DNA from: Kumtagia sp044326205
GTDB lineage: Bacteria; Pseudomonadota; Alphaproteobacteria; Rhizobiales; Rhizobiaceae
Length of the DNA stretch: 64,000 nt
Assembly: GCF_044326205.1 (NCBI RefSeq)
Contig: NZ_JBIRCY010000043.1
Span: 1 to 64,000 of the forward strand
Reading direction: 5' to 3'
In this document: positions 1-8,300 of the stretch, one piece after another
Numbering within the stretch: position 1 is the stretch's first letter
Layout: the number at the start of each line of letters is the position of its first letter
The notes under the pieces: generated by a model
Database searches by the model: none
What the model was told of the DNA's origin: nothing
The model's input: only the letters and a program-made list of their open reading frames with translations
Translations under genes and position numbers: made by a program

Positions 1-112
1 ATGTGTATTCGCTTCTGGCTCATCCCGATTCGCCATCCATTGGGCCAACAGAATCAGCGCTTTGTGGCCAATGCGTGGTATCAACGGAACCTCACCTTCA
101 GAGGTTTCCCGG

Positions 113-1026
113 CTATGCGTTCTCGATCGGGTTGAGGTCAGGCGAGTATTTGGGCAGGAACAGGAACCAGGCGACGCCCTCTGCGAGGGTCTTTGCGGCG
201 CGCGGGCTCTTGTGGACGTTGAGGTTGTCGAGAATGACCACCTCGCCGGGTCTCAGGCAGGGCGCCAGCTGGGTCTCGACATAGGCATCGAAGGCGGGGC
301 CATCCATCGCCCCCTGAATAACCCATGGAGCGATAACTTCGTCGCACCGCAGGCCCGCTATGAAGGTCTGGGTTTGCCATTTGCCGAACGGGGCGTGGGC
401 CGGCAGCCGTTCGCCACAAGGGCTGCGTCCACGCAACGGCGTCATGTTGGTCTTCACACCGTTCGGCGGGAAATCGCGGGTCCATCCACGATTTCTTTCC
501 CGCCTCACCATCGATGAACACCAGCCGGGACGGCTGAGCACGCGTGAAGGGCTGGCGGCGCTCCAGCCATTCACGGCGCGCCGCCTTCACGTCACTGCGT
601 TCTTGCTCCGAGGCCAGCAGCTGTTTTTTTATATGTGAAGCCCTGCCGGCACAGCAACTTGGACAGGTTCGAGGGGTCGACACTCACCCCGTGCTCAGAC
701 TCGAGCCAGAGGGCGAGGTCCGGCATGGTGATGTCAGGCTTGTCCTTCACCTTGCCGATAATGGCCTCGCGGTAAGGACCAAGTTTGCCAGAGCCTGCGG
801 GACGGCCCTGCCTGGCCGGCGCGACCGACCTGGTCGCCGCGTAGCGTGCCTGAAGCCGCACCGCCGTCGACGGCGCAACCTCGAACCGAGCCGCCATCGC
901 CCGGCGTGATTGGCCAGCTTCCCCACCCCGCGCGATACGTTCCCGCAAATCCGACGAAATCGGCTTTCCGATGGCAACCACCTCCTGCCGCCATGGAATC
1001 AGACTTTCAACGACTGCGAAACCCAC
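113..1026 (-). pseudogene. IS630-family transposase, broken
   Basis: DDE transposase of the IS630 family, spread over three frames. The N-terminal helix-turn-helix part (SSDLRERIARG, ending GFTYKK) lies at 592-1026. It continues in a second frame after an A7 run near 632-638 (KKQLLASEQERSDV), then jumps to a third frame (VKTNMTPLRG, VVILDNLNVHKS, YSPDLNPIE) down to 113. The first catalytic motif, normally FIDE, is interrupted after FID by a short palindromic insertion (465-504). After NPIE the protein stops, so the C-terminus found in intact members is missing and the element is cut at its 3' end. The true start is uncertain; a GTG near 981 fits the family start better than the ORF limit at 1026. 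Non-functional as it stands. Confidence 0.85.
465..504. repeat. imperfect palindrome inserted in the transposase DDE motif
   Basis: The arms GGCGGGAAATCG (465-476) and CGATTT-CTTT-CCCGCC (489-504) pair, with a 4-nt bulge and a 12-nt loop. The palindrome sits between the codons for FID and VKTN of the IS630 transposase, where intact relatives have only about three codons. It therefore looks like a small extra insertion of roughly 45-50 bp. Confidence 0.5.
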
Positions 1027-1055
1027 GATTCGCTCTTCCCGCCCGATGCTCTAGG

Positions 1056-2085
1056 TGTGAGCTTTCAGAAGGTTGTCCATTCGGACCTGACCGAGGAGAC
1101 TGGAGTTACCAAGCTTCAGATTCGTCGGAGGGTCCGAATGAACATTCATAAGAATGCCCGTCTCACGCCGCTGCGTCGAGAGGAGATGTCGCTTGCGGTC
1201 ATAGAAGGCGGCTTTCCCAAGCCCAGGCGGCGTTGCAGTTCGCAGTGACGGCGAAGGTTGTGAAGCGATGGGTGGAGCGGTACCGGGCCGAAGGCCGCGC
1301 TGGAATGGCCGACCGCTCGTCGCGGCCGAGATGCAGCCCGAACGTGACCGGCCAGGCGGTCGCCGACCGGATCGTGGCGCTGCGGCGCCAGCGTTTCACC
1401 GGCAAGCACATCGCAAGTGTGGTTGCCGTCTCGCCGGCGACGGTGAGCCGAGTGCTCAAGGGGGCCGGACTGTCGCGGCTGAAGGACCTTGAGCCGGCCG
1501 AGCCGGTGCGCCGCTACGAGCGCGATGAACCGGGCGACATGATCCACATCGACATCAAGAAGCTTGGCCGGTTCGACCGAGTCGGCCACCGCATCACCGG
1601 CGATCCGAGCCAGGGCAAATCCCGCGGCGCCGGCTGGGAATTCGTCCATGTCGCGATCGACGACGCGTCGCGCATCGCCTTCTCGCAGATCCTGCCGGAC
1701 GAACGACAAGAAAGCGCCGTCGCCTTTCTCGAGGCGGCGCTCGCCTACTACGCCAGCCTCGGCGTCACCGTCTCCCGCGTCATGACCGACAACGGTTCCT
1801 GCTACAGGTCGAGAGCTTTCGCCAGGGCCTGCCGTGATCGTGGCCTCAAGCACATCCGCACCAAGCCGTATACGCCCAAGACCAACGGCAAGGCCGAACG
1901 CTTCATCCAGACCGCGCTCAAGGAATGGGCCCATGCCCTCGCTTACCCAACCTCAAAACACCGAGCCGCCGAACTGCCCGTCTGGCTCCACCGCTACAAT
2001 TGGCACAGGCCACACGGAAGCCTAAACGCCAAAACGCCAATCAGTCGTCTCGGATTGACCATGGACAACCTGTTGAGGCTCCACA
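1056..2085 (+). mobile_element. complete IS481-type insertion sequence (1030 bp)
   Basis: The ends are imperfect inverted repeats of about 25 bp: the left begins TGTGAGC and the right, on the minus strand, begins TGTGGAGC; both run to AGGTTGTCCAT. The element is flanked by a 6-bp direct repeat TCTAGG at 1050-1055 and 2086-2091, the target duplication. The single transposase gene fills the element and runs off its right end. The insertion lies in the 3' part of a DUF768 gene read on the other strand. Short duplications and TGT-type ends are usual for IS481. Confidence 0.85.
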
Positions 2086-2090
2086 TCTAG
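1138..2090 (+). pseudogene. IS481-family transposase, one frameshift
   Basis: Reading starts at ATG 1138 (NIHKNARLTPLRREEM) and is broken near 1224, where a single missing base moves it to the frame open from 1233. Restoring one base joins both parts into a normal protein: helix-turn-helix (VVKRWVERYRAEG), then an rve/DDE core with HIDIKKLGRF, MTDNGSCYRS and PKTNGKAERFIQT, the expected D, D and E positions. The last codons (LLRLHI) lie in the right inverted repeat. The stop TAG at 2088-2090 is not part of the element; it belongs to the target duplication. Either inactive or a sequencing slip. Confidence 0.85.
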
Positions 2091-2394
2091 GCGCAGACTT
2101 ATCGATGCGAGGCGGATCGAGGCCCGAAGCAGGATGCTCTTCGACGAGGGTTTCGGCGATGTATTCTTTGAGGTCTCCAATCTCGGCCTCGATTTCCTCG
2201 GGATCGATGCCCTCGGCCTTGGCATCTGCGACGCACTGCTCGGCGATTTCCGTGACCTGATCGCCGCCGCTTGGCACCTCGATCGGCTTCTCGACGACGT
2301 GTTCGTTCATCCATTCGCCGACAAAGTGCGCGGCGGGGTTGACTATGGCCTGGATCGCGTCGGCAGGCTCATCGTGCGGATTGCCCTTGTCCAT
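2086..2394 (-). pseudogene. DUF768 protein gene, interrupted by the IS481 element
   Basis: Small acidic protein containing HFVGEWMNEHV and a helical stretch ADAKAEGIDPEEIEAEIGDL, as in DUF768 proteins, which I know mainly from Mesorhizobium; function unknown. The ATG at 2394 is taken as start (a TTG lies two codons earlier at 2400). The IS481-type element cuts the gene at codon CCT-AGA, so the present frame runs into IS sequence. Removing the element and one copy of the 6-bp duplication restores the frame for about 17 more residues, ending SQSLKV at a TGA at 999-1001, next to the IS630 remnant. It is therefore an insertional mutant rather than an old fragment. Confidence 0.7.
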
Positions 2395-2549
2395 CGTCAA
2401 GGCCCGCTCGTCCCGGATGTGTTTCCGGTGCCACCAGCCGGGTGACTGCCTCCCTGCGGCGTGCTGGCCGGGGGTGTCGGTGCAGGCCGCTTTGGCCGAA
2501 GCCAGGATGGCAACAGTTCCGCGACAGCACTTCGCAACGTGCCCATGTC

Positions 2550-2789
2550 TCAGGCTCCCGGCTCGTCAGTTGGCCTCGGCGTCTTCCCTGCCTTCCGAGG
2601 CCCAGGATTACGATTGCCGGCGGTGCTCTTACACGTATCCGGTCCCGGCTTCGTCTCGCCGGTTGTGTCAGGATGCGCCGGCGCCTCGCCAGCGTCGTTC
2701 CCGGCTATGTCAGGCCGATTAATCTCCGTTCCGGCTGCCTCTGGCTCGCGAATGATCTGGCGATGAAGGTTTTTTACTTTGCCGGGCAT
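2550..2789 (-). CDS. small Pro/Gly/Asp-rich hypothetical protein
   Basis: A 79-residue hydrophilic protein starting MPGKVKNLHRQIIREPE. The ATG at 2789 has a good ribosome site (GGAG six bases upstream), which favours it over the ORF limit at 2837. It has no signal peptide, membrane segment or catalytic motif; low complexity rich in P, G, D and T suggests disorder. It is the gene next upstream of the DUF768 gene on the same strand. I do not recognise a family. Confidence 0.45.
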   Translation of the reverse strand: MPGKVKNLHRQIIREPEAAGTEINRPDIAGNDAGEAPAHPDTTGETKPGPDTCKSTAGNRNPGPRKAGKTPRPTDEPGA

Positions 2790-2902
2790 CGTGGGCTCCA
2801 TTTCCCCTGCAACGGCGGCCGATGATGGATGTTCCACCGGGGCTCTTGGAACTAATTTGGCTGCTTCGCGCTTCGGTTTCCTGCACTGGTTAGGAGGACG
2901 AA

Positions 2903-3430
2903 ATGGCGAATATGCTCGGGAAGGTTCTGCTCGCGGCCCTTGGCGTTATCCTGTACAAAAACCGCGACCGCATCGCTGACGCATGGAATCCGAAGGCAGG
3001 CGATCCGAACAATCCCGGGCAGGCGGAGAGCATACTCGGTGGCGGTGGGCTGAAAGATATTATCGATCGGTTCCGAAATGCTGGGATGGGTGAAAAGGTT
3101 GACACGTGGGTGAGCAAAGGCACCAACGCGCCACTCGACCCCGCCCACGTAGAAGCTGCGATCGACGAGGATACACTTGCCGCGCTTTACGTGCAGACGG
3201 GATTGTCTCGGGAAGAAATCCTACGGCGCTTGGCCGTCAACCTGCCGGAGGCCGTTGACGAGCTGAGCCCAGACGGCAAACTGCCTGAGGCTAAAGCTGC
3301 GACAGCCGAGCCGACTTTGCTCGACCCGGTTCCCCCGGCCGCTCAGCAGAAGCCATCAGAGCACGGACAGAGAGTCGATAAGAATTTGGAAACCGGGCTA
3401 GGCCCCAGCCCCAGAACCTACCAGGTCTGA
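2903..3430 (+). CDS. YidB family (DUF937) protein
   Basis: 175 residues, ATG preceded by AGGAGG at good spacing. An N-terminal hydrophobic stretch (LGKVLLAALGVIL) is followed by a Gly-rich turn (ILGGGGLKDIIDRF), a WVSKGTNAPLDP segment and a helical region (LSREEILRRLAVNLPEAVDELSPDGKLP). These are the hallmarks of YidB/DUF937 proteins, which are small and of unknown function. A low-complexity Pro/Ala/Glu tail follows. The stop lies 11 bp before the duplication flanking the ISAs1-type element, so the gene looks intact. Confidence 0.8.
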   Translation: MANMLGKVLLAALGVILYKNRDRIADAWNPKAGDPNNPGQAESILGGGGLKDIIDRFRNAGMGEKVDTWVSKGTNAPLDPAHVEAAIDEDTLAALYVQTGLSREEILRRLAVNLPEAVDELSPDGKLPEAKAATAEPTLLDPVPPAAQQKPSEHGQRVDKNLETGLGPSPRTYQV

Positions 3431-3451
3431 CAATCGCCAAGCCAAAGTTGG

Positions 3452-4720
3452 CAGGGCTTCGAACTCGGGTTAACGGCGGTTTCGGGGTTGCGTGTGATCT
3501 GATTCGATGGGGCTCCTTGATTCGGAGCACCTGCATGTCGACTGCCGTCCTCGAAGGTTTCGAGAAGCCGCGCCTGAAGGCGTTGCTCGAACATTTTTCG
3601 GCGATCGAAGACCCGCGCGACGGCTGGCGGGTCGCTCACCCCTTGCCGGAAGTGCTGTTGCTGGTGGTCTGCGGCACGATCTGCGACTGCGACGACTATG
3701 ACGGGATTGCCGAGTGGGGCGCGGCGCATCTGGACTTTCTGCGCCGCTATCTGCCCTACCACCACGGCGTGCCGGGCGGCCGCTGGCTGACCCTTTTGAT
3801 GAACCGCATCGATCCCGGCCTGTTCTCGGCCGCCTTCACCGCATGGGTGCGCGAGACCTGGCCTGACAGGCCGGACTTCGTCGCCATCGACGGCAAGACC
3901 TCGTGGCGCAGCCACGATCGCAGCGAAGGCCGCGCGCCGCTGCATCTGGTCTCGGCTTTCGCCACGACCGCGCGGCTCGTGCTCGGGCAGGAAGCCGTCA
4001 GCGACAAGAGCAACGAGACGACCGCAATCCCCGTGCTTGTCGAGCGTCTGGCGGCCAATGACGGCCTCAAGGGAGCGCTCGTTTCGATCGACGCCATCGC
4101 CACCAATGCGACAATCGCCACCACGATCAGGCAAGCCGGCGCCGACTACCTGCTCGCCGTCAAGGCCAACCAGCCCACGCTCAGGGCCGAGATCGAAGCC
4201 TATTTCGACGATGCGCCGCCCGAGAGCCCCGACAGCGCCGTCGACCTCGACAAGGGCCATGGCCGCATCGAGGAACGCACCGTCACCGTCTCACGCGAGA
4301 CCGATTGGCTTTCCGGAAACAGGCGCTTTCCCGGCGAACTGCGCTTGCCCCAGGCGAGAACCATCATCCGCGTCCGCTTGCGCACCGAGTTGAAGGACCG
4401 CTGCCGTTTCGACACCCGATACTTCATCGCCTCCGCTGCCCTCAACGCCCACCAGGCCGCTTCTGCCGTGCGCGGCCATTGGCTCGTCGAGAACGCTCTC
4501 CACTGGACCCTCGATGTGACCTTCAACGACGATCACGCGGCTGCGTAAAGGTCACGGCGCCCTCAACATGGCCATCGTGCGACACCTCGCCCTCAACCTC
4601 GTCAGGGCCGTCAACGACAAGCGATCCATCAAGCTCAGGCGTAAAATGGCCGGTTGGTCTACCGACTACCTCGCACCAATCCTCGGAGAACTCCGCCGTT
4701 AATCTGGATTCGGAGCCCTG
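3452..4720 (+). mobile_element. complete ISAs1-type insertion sequence (1269 bp)
   Basis: The left end starts CAGGGCTTCGAACTCGG and the right end, on the minus strand, CAGGGCTCCGAATCCAG; both continue TTAACGGCGG, giving inverted repeats of about 28 bp. The flanks carry a 10-bp direct repeat CCAAAGTTGG at 3442-3451 and 4721-4730, in keeping with the long duplications of ISAs1 elements. It contains one transposase gene (frameshifted). It inserted just after the YidB-like gene. Confidence 0.85.
3535..4702 (+). pseudogene. ISAs1-family transposase, frameshifted near the C-terminus
   Basis: Starts MSTAVLEGF at 3535. An N-terminal DDE_Tnp_1-associated part (HFSAIEDPRDGWR) is followed by the catalytic core with FVAIDGKTSW and VSIDAIATN (two Asp) and WLVENALHWTLDVTF (Glu). 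After FNDDHA the frame breaks at about 4537: a 2-base loss in a GCGC run leads to a stop at 4546-4548. The other frame continues RLRKGHGALNMAIVRHLAL to ILGELRR and a TAA at 4700-4702, the usual end for this family. Only the last ~50 residues are displaced. Confidence 0.85.
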
Positions 4721-4857
4721 CCAAAGTTGGCCAGTCGGAGATGCGGGCGACGATCAATGCCAACGCGAGCGGCGACGGCGGCTTTCAATCGCGTTTGATG
4801 GCGGCGTTCTTCCGCGGGGCCTGGTCAAGGAATGCTATCTTCGACCTGAGATGTCTG

Positions 4858-5721
4858 TTATTTCTGCGTGCGTTGTAGGTTGCCTACAAGCGGCAGTAGA
4901 ACTCCGGTCGGCAGGATCGATGCGGCAAATACGGTCAGTTTTGCCGAGATACCCGGCACGACCTCCCTGCGTCTCAGTTTGAAGCCTCGCCACGCGCAGC
5001 CGGCCACGAATTCCGCCTCCTCCTTGGGAAGAAATCTGAAGAGCGGTGCTCTCCTGGCCCCGGCCTTTTCAAGGAATTTCGTCCGGACAGGACCGGGTGA
5101 AACGCAGGTGACCGTGACCCCTGTGCGGCGCAGTTCCTCGTGGAGCGCGTTCGAGTAGGATCTGACATACGCTTTGCTAGCGTAATATGCAGACATATGG
5201 GGGCCAGGAAGAAACCCGGCCACTGAACTGAGATTGATCACACCGCCCCGGTCTCGGGCCATCATCCCCGGCAGGAAGTGTAGCGTCAGTCCGGTCAAAG
5301 CCCGTATATTGACGTCGATGATGCCAAGCTGCTCGTCGATTGGCAGTTTCGCGGCTTCGCCTCGTAGGCCAAAGCCGGCGCTGTTGACAAGTACGTCGCA
5401 GACAAGGCCGTGCCTCGACAGGAATTCCGACAGGCGCGCCGGTGCATCGTTGGAGACAAGGTCAAGCGCGAAAGACAGCGCCTTGCCACCGGCTTGCCGG
5501 ATCTGGTCTTTCACGGCATTCAATTTCTCCGGCGAACGAGCAACTAGCACGACCGTGCCTTGCTCGCGGCGTGCAGAAATCGCCATGGCCCTGCCAATTC
5601 CGGCAGAGCCGCCGGTGATGACGATCGCTGGTTGCAATGCCCCGAATGGCGACGAGCCAGGCTTATCGACTGAAACGCCAGTGCGCCCTCCCGGTGAATG
5701 GGCATCACTGCTATTGGTCAT
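4858..5721 (-). CDS. short-chain dehydrogenase/reductase
   Basis: 287 residues. The nucleotide-binding motif TGGSAGIG lies near residue 37, the NSAG motif near 112 and the catalytic pair YYASK near 178, with a Ser about 14 residues before the Tyr (SSVAGF). It is therefore a complete NAD(P)-dependent SDR. A ~30-residue hydrophilic N-terminal extension is unusual, and a downstream start is possible. The start overlaps the end of the acyltransferase gene by 11 bp on the same strand, so the two are very likely co-translated. The substrate cannot be read from the sequence; the neighbours (HxxxD acyltransferase, ICMT-like enzyme) hint at lipid or secondary-metabolite tailoring. Confidence 0.85.
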   Translation of the reverse strand: MTNSSDAHSPGGRTGVSVDKPGSSPFGALQPAIVITGGSAGIGRAMAISARREQGTVVLVARSPEKLNAVKDQIRQAGGKALSFALDLVSNDAPARLSEFLSRHGLVCDVLVNSAGFGLRGEAAKLPIDEQLGIIDVNIRALTGLTLHFLPGMMARDRGGVINLSSVAGFLPGPHMSAYYASKAYVRSYSNALHEELRRTGVTVTCVSPGPVRTKFLEKAGARRAPLFRFLPKEEAEFVAGCAWRGFKLRRREVVPGISAKLTVFAASILPTGVLLPLVGNLQRTQK

Positions 5722-6484
5722 TCGCTGGATCCCTCCGCCCGCTGGCCGCCAGCCGCGTCAGCTCGTCCGAGACTATCTCGTTGAGTATGGCCTCGAACCT
5801 TACCAGGGCGCGGGCGACGTTTGCCCCATCCATGACTCGATGGTCGTAGTGGATCCGAACATCCACGTTTCCGCTTTTGTCGATCCTGCCGTAGTTGAAC
5901 AGCGTCGTCAGAGGAGAAAGCGGATTGAGCGATTCGGCGCCGAGGCCGGAATAGACCGAAAGCTGGAACGTGCCGAAATAATTCGCTCGCTGCCGGCCAA
6001 TGTTTAGTCCCAGCCACATGAGAGGATGCCTGAGTATTGCTGGCATGCCAGCGAACGTCAGGGCTTGCCGGAACTCCTTGATTTCCATGATCGGACGGGA
6101 ACGGGCAGCCTCGATCAACGCATCGAGTTCCACGATCGACCGACGCTCCGGTTCCTTGATGCGGCTAAGCAATACTGCCCGTTCACCTTCCCAGTCGCGT
6201 TCGTGTGCGATCGAGGCCACGTTCGACGGGTACTCGTAAAGCTGTGGCCAAGGGAATTTGATATAGGCGCGACGCATCTCGGGCGTCTCAGCGGCGAGCA
6301 GTGCATATCCTTTCAGAAAGATCGCGGTCCATGACGGCCTGGAGTCTATTGCGTCACGCCTCTCCAAGAGCCTGCCTAAATTCATGCGACGCTGAACGGT
6401 GACGCGGGGCACCAAAATCGAGAACCGCATCAAGTCGCATACCAGACGCCTTGGTGCTGAAAGCTTGAGAACTCGGCCTTTCAT
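5711..6484 (-). CDS. 2-oxoacid dehydrogenase acyltransferase-like protein without lipoyl domain
   Basis: 257 residues from ATG 6484 with an upstream GAGG. The C-terminal part holds the motif HYDHRVMDGA, the catalytic HxxxD of the chloramphenicol-acetyltransferase/E2 superfamily, and FNYGRIDKSGNVDV before it resembles the E2 core. There is no lipoyl or peripheral-subunit-binding domain, so it is not a normal dehydrogenase E2; a free-standing CoA-dependent acyltransferase is more likely. It lies between an ICMT-like methyltransferase gene and an SDR gene on the same strand, overlapping the SDR gene by 11 bp. Acyl donor and acceptor unknown. Confidence 0.7.
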   Translation of the reverse strand: MKGRVLKLSAPRRLVCDLMRFSILVPRVTVQRRMNLGRLLERRDAIDSRPSWTAIFLKGYALLAAETPEMRRAYIKFPWPQLYEYPSNVASIAHERDWEGERAVLLSRIKEPERRSIVELDALIEAARSRPIMEIKEFRQALTFAGMPAILRHPLMWLGLNIGRQRANYFGTFQLSVYSGLGAESLNPLSPLTTLFNYGRIDKSGNVDVRIHYDHRVMDGANVARALVRFEAILNEIVSDELTRLAASGRRDPANDQ

Positions 6485-6581
6485 GGCGTGACCTCTACGG
6501 CCTAAGTATTCCCTATGCCTTGCGTCGGCATGTTGCGGCGTTGAACGCCTCGGTGGCCGATGTCTCCGACGGCAACCGATA

Positions 6582-7175
6582 TCAATAGACGTATGGGATA
6601 AGCCGCTTCGTCCGCTCCATATAGGCAAGGTATTGCGGGCCGAAGTTTTCTATCATCATTTGTTCCTCCTTTCCGATGCGCGGGAAGAAGAGAATCGCAA
6701 ACCCCACCAGGCCGGCCACGGCCACAAGCCAGTTTGACAACAAAAATGCCTGGCCAAGCGCCATGAGCAGGAAGGAGGTATACATTGGATGGCGTATCAA
6801 CCGATACGGCCCTCCAGACACGAGTTTATGTTTTTCGCGGATCTCCAGCGTAACAGACCAGTTTCGGCCGAGTTGCTTGTGTGATATCCGGAAAAGCACG
6901 AGTGCCGCTCCGAAGAGGATCGTGCCAAGGACGATGGCCCAGACCGAAGCTGGACGGTCTGCTGCCCCCGGGAATCCGGTCGCGACATAGAACGCAGGAC
7001 AGATCGCTAATCCGAAGAGCGCGGATACGAGCCCAACCCTTTCGGAAGGTGACCGTCTACTGCTGACGATGCGAATACGCTTTGCTCGGCGCTCGAATGG
7101 ATATCGGATGACATACCACGCAACTATTCCGATCACCCAGATAATCTCACCGGAGAGAGTCAATACGTTGCTCAC
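6582..7175 (-). CDS. isoprenylcysteine carboxyl methyltransferase-like membrane protein
   Basis: 197 residues with about five hydrophobic segments and the ICMT/PEMT signature GPYRLIRHPMYTS near residue 130, followed by a conserved Glu region (GKEEQMMIENFG). Bacterial members are S-adenosylmethionine-dependent methyltransferases of the inner membrane that methylate small lipids or acids; the substrate here is unknown. It is the first gene of a three-gene minus-strand group with the acyltransferase and SDR genes. The gap to the next gene is about 100 bp. Confidence 0.8.
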   Translation of the reverse strand: MSNVLTLSGEIIWVIGIVAWYVIRYPFERRAKRIRIVSSRRSPSERVGLVSALFGLAICPAFYVATGFPGAADRPASVWAIVLGTILFGAALVLFRISHKQLGRNWSVTLEIREKHKLVSGGPYRLIRHPMYTSFLLMALGQAFLLSNWLVAVAGLVGFAILFFPRIGKEEQMMIENFGPQYLAYMERTKRLIPYVY

Positions 7176-7250
7176 ACCAGGCCTACACGTTGTCTCGACG
7201 TGTGCGGACTTGGGAACGCGTGACCAGCCGCCGAGCCCAACCTCCGCACA

Positions 7251-7880
7251 CTAACCTGTGTTCATCTCTCGCAGCTTTGTTACGAACTGTTGCGGTCGTA
7301 GCCAGATGCCGGGCGTCTTGTACCCCATGGATTGCGCGATCGACGCTACGAAGGCGTTGCAATTGTATACCGATGCTTGCCACGTCCGTGAACTGGCTTG
7401 GATCTTCCTGATGCTCGCCACTACGTCTTTGTATTCGGCTGCAGTCAGCATTACCCGCCAGCTAGCCGATCGGTACTCCTCCTCAAGGTCGCCGTCGCTC
7501 CATCCAGTTTCGGCTGGAACCGGTACGAAGTGCCCCAGAACGTAGGGCATATTGCTGGTCGACGCCGGATGCAGGCCCGCGACCTCCGGATTGATCATCG
7601 CACCAGCCGAATTCGTCCGGCCGAAGACAACGTAGGTATGGCCGTAGCTGAGAGCGTAACGGGAGCGAAACTCAATAAAATATCCTTTGTCGACGCGTTG
7701 AGCGGCGTCCGAAGCCATCTCTTGCGGCTGAGCAGGGGCCGTCAGCACCGAAGCTGGCGCATTGGGACCAGCGAACGCGGACACGAATCGCGGTTGAGGG
7801 CTCTTGTCGCTCGACTGACAGGCCGACATCACCAAGGCGCACAAACTAACACACGCCAGACGGTAGCCGGCAAGCGTCAT
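7251..7880 (-). CDS. putative lipoprotein with an NCN-type cysteine motif
   Basis: 209 residues from ATG 7880 (the ORF can be extended to a TTG at 7895). The N-terminus is a lipoprotein signal peptide with lipobox LVMSAC. The mature part has two conserved-looking segments: YALSYGHTYVVFG near residue 97 and VYNCNAFVASIAQSMG near residue 175. A His early and an Asn-Cys helix start later recall papain-fold (NlpC/LRAT-like) families, but the order and spacing do not let me place it. It neighbours a tiny lipoprotein and an L,D-transpeptidase on the same strand, which suggests an envelope role. Function unknown. Confidence 0.7.
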   Translation of the reverse strand: MTLAGYRLACVSLCALVMSACQSSDKSPQPRFVSAFAGPNAPASVLTAPAQPQEMASDAAQRVDKGYFIEFRSRYALSYGHTYVVFGRTNSAGAMINPEVAGLHPASTSNMPYVLGHFVPVPAETGWSDGDLEEEYRSASWRVMLTAAEYKDVVASIRKIQASSRTWQASVYNCNAFVASIAQSMGYKTPGIWLRPQQFVTKLREMNTG

Positions 7881-8006
7881 ATTCTCGAACCCCAAATGGC
7901 AACGCCTCGGCCCATAGCTGACGATCCGATTTCGCTACGACCGCTCAAGCTCACAGGCCACATCCGGGAGAGGCGAGGCCTCTCCGGCTCATATATGGCG
8001 GATGCC

Positions 8007-8150
8007 TTATTTGTAGACTGGCGCCGGTGCCGTTTCCACGACGGCGGGTGCCGGAGCCTTACCTTTACCTTTGCCAATGTCCCAGGTGGTGCAAGCACTG
8101 AGACCCAGAGTGGCGATGGCGGCGGTTACTGCGATCAGAGTTCTGCTCAT
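8007..8150 (-). CDS. small lipoprotein, 47 residues
   Basis: Starts MSRTLIAVTAAIATLG with lipobox LSAC at residues 17-20, then CTTWDIGKGKGK and a Pro/Ala-rich tail ending in VYK. The ribosome site AAGGGA lies about eight bases upstream. Size and layout resemble entericidin-like small lipoproteins, but the sequence is not clearly that family. It lies between two other lipoprotein genes. Confidence 0.7.
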   Translation of the reverse strand: MSRTLIAVTAAIATLGLSACTTWDIGKGKGKAPAPAVVETAPAPVYK

Positions 8151-8300
8151 TGGGTATCCCTTCCCAGGCGGAATCAATGCAACGTAACCAGTCCATAGTT
8201 AGCGCGAATGACCCTAAAGGATAGTGCAGGAAGGACACACCGCTTGCCCAAATGAAGCGACTGTTAGCGATAGGGCCTAAAAAGCGTGCCCAATCTCGGA

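Noticed and set aside
3418..4260. 280-codon frame opposite the ISAs1 transposase
   Set aside because: Shadow frame; the plus strand carries the recognised DDE motifs.
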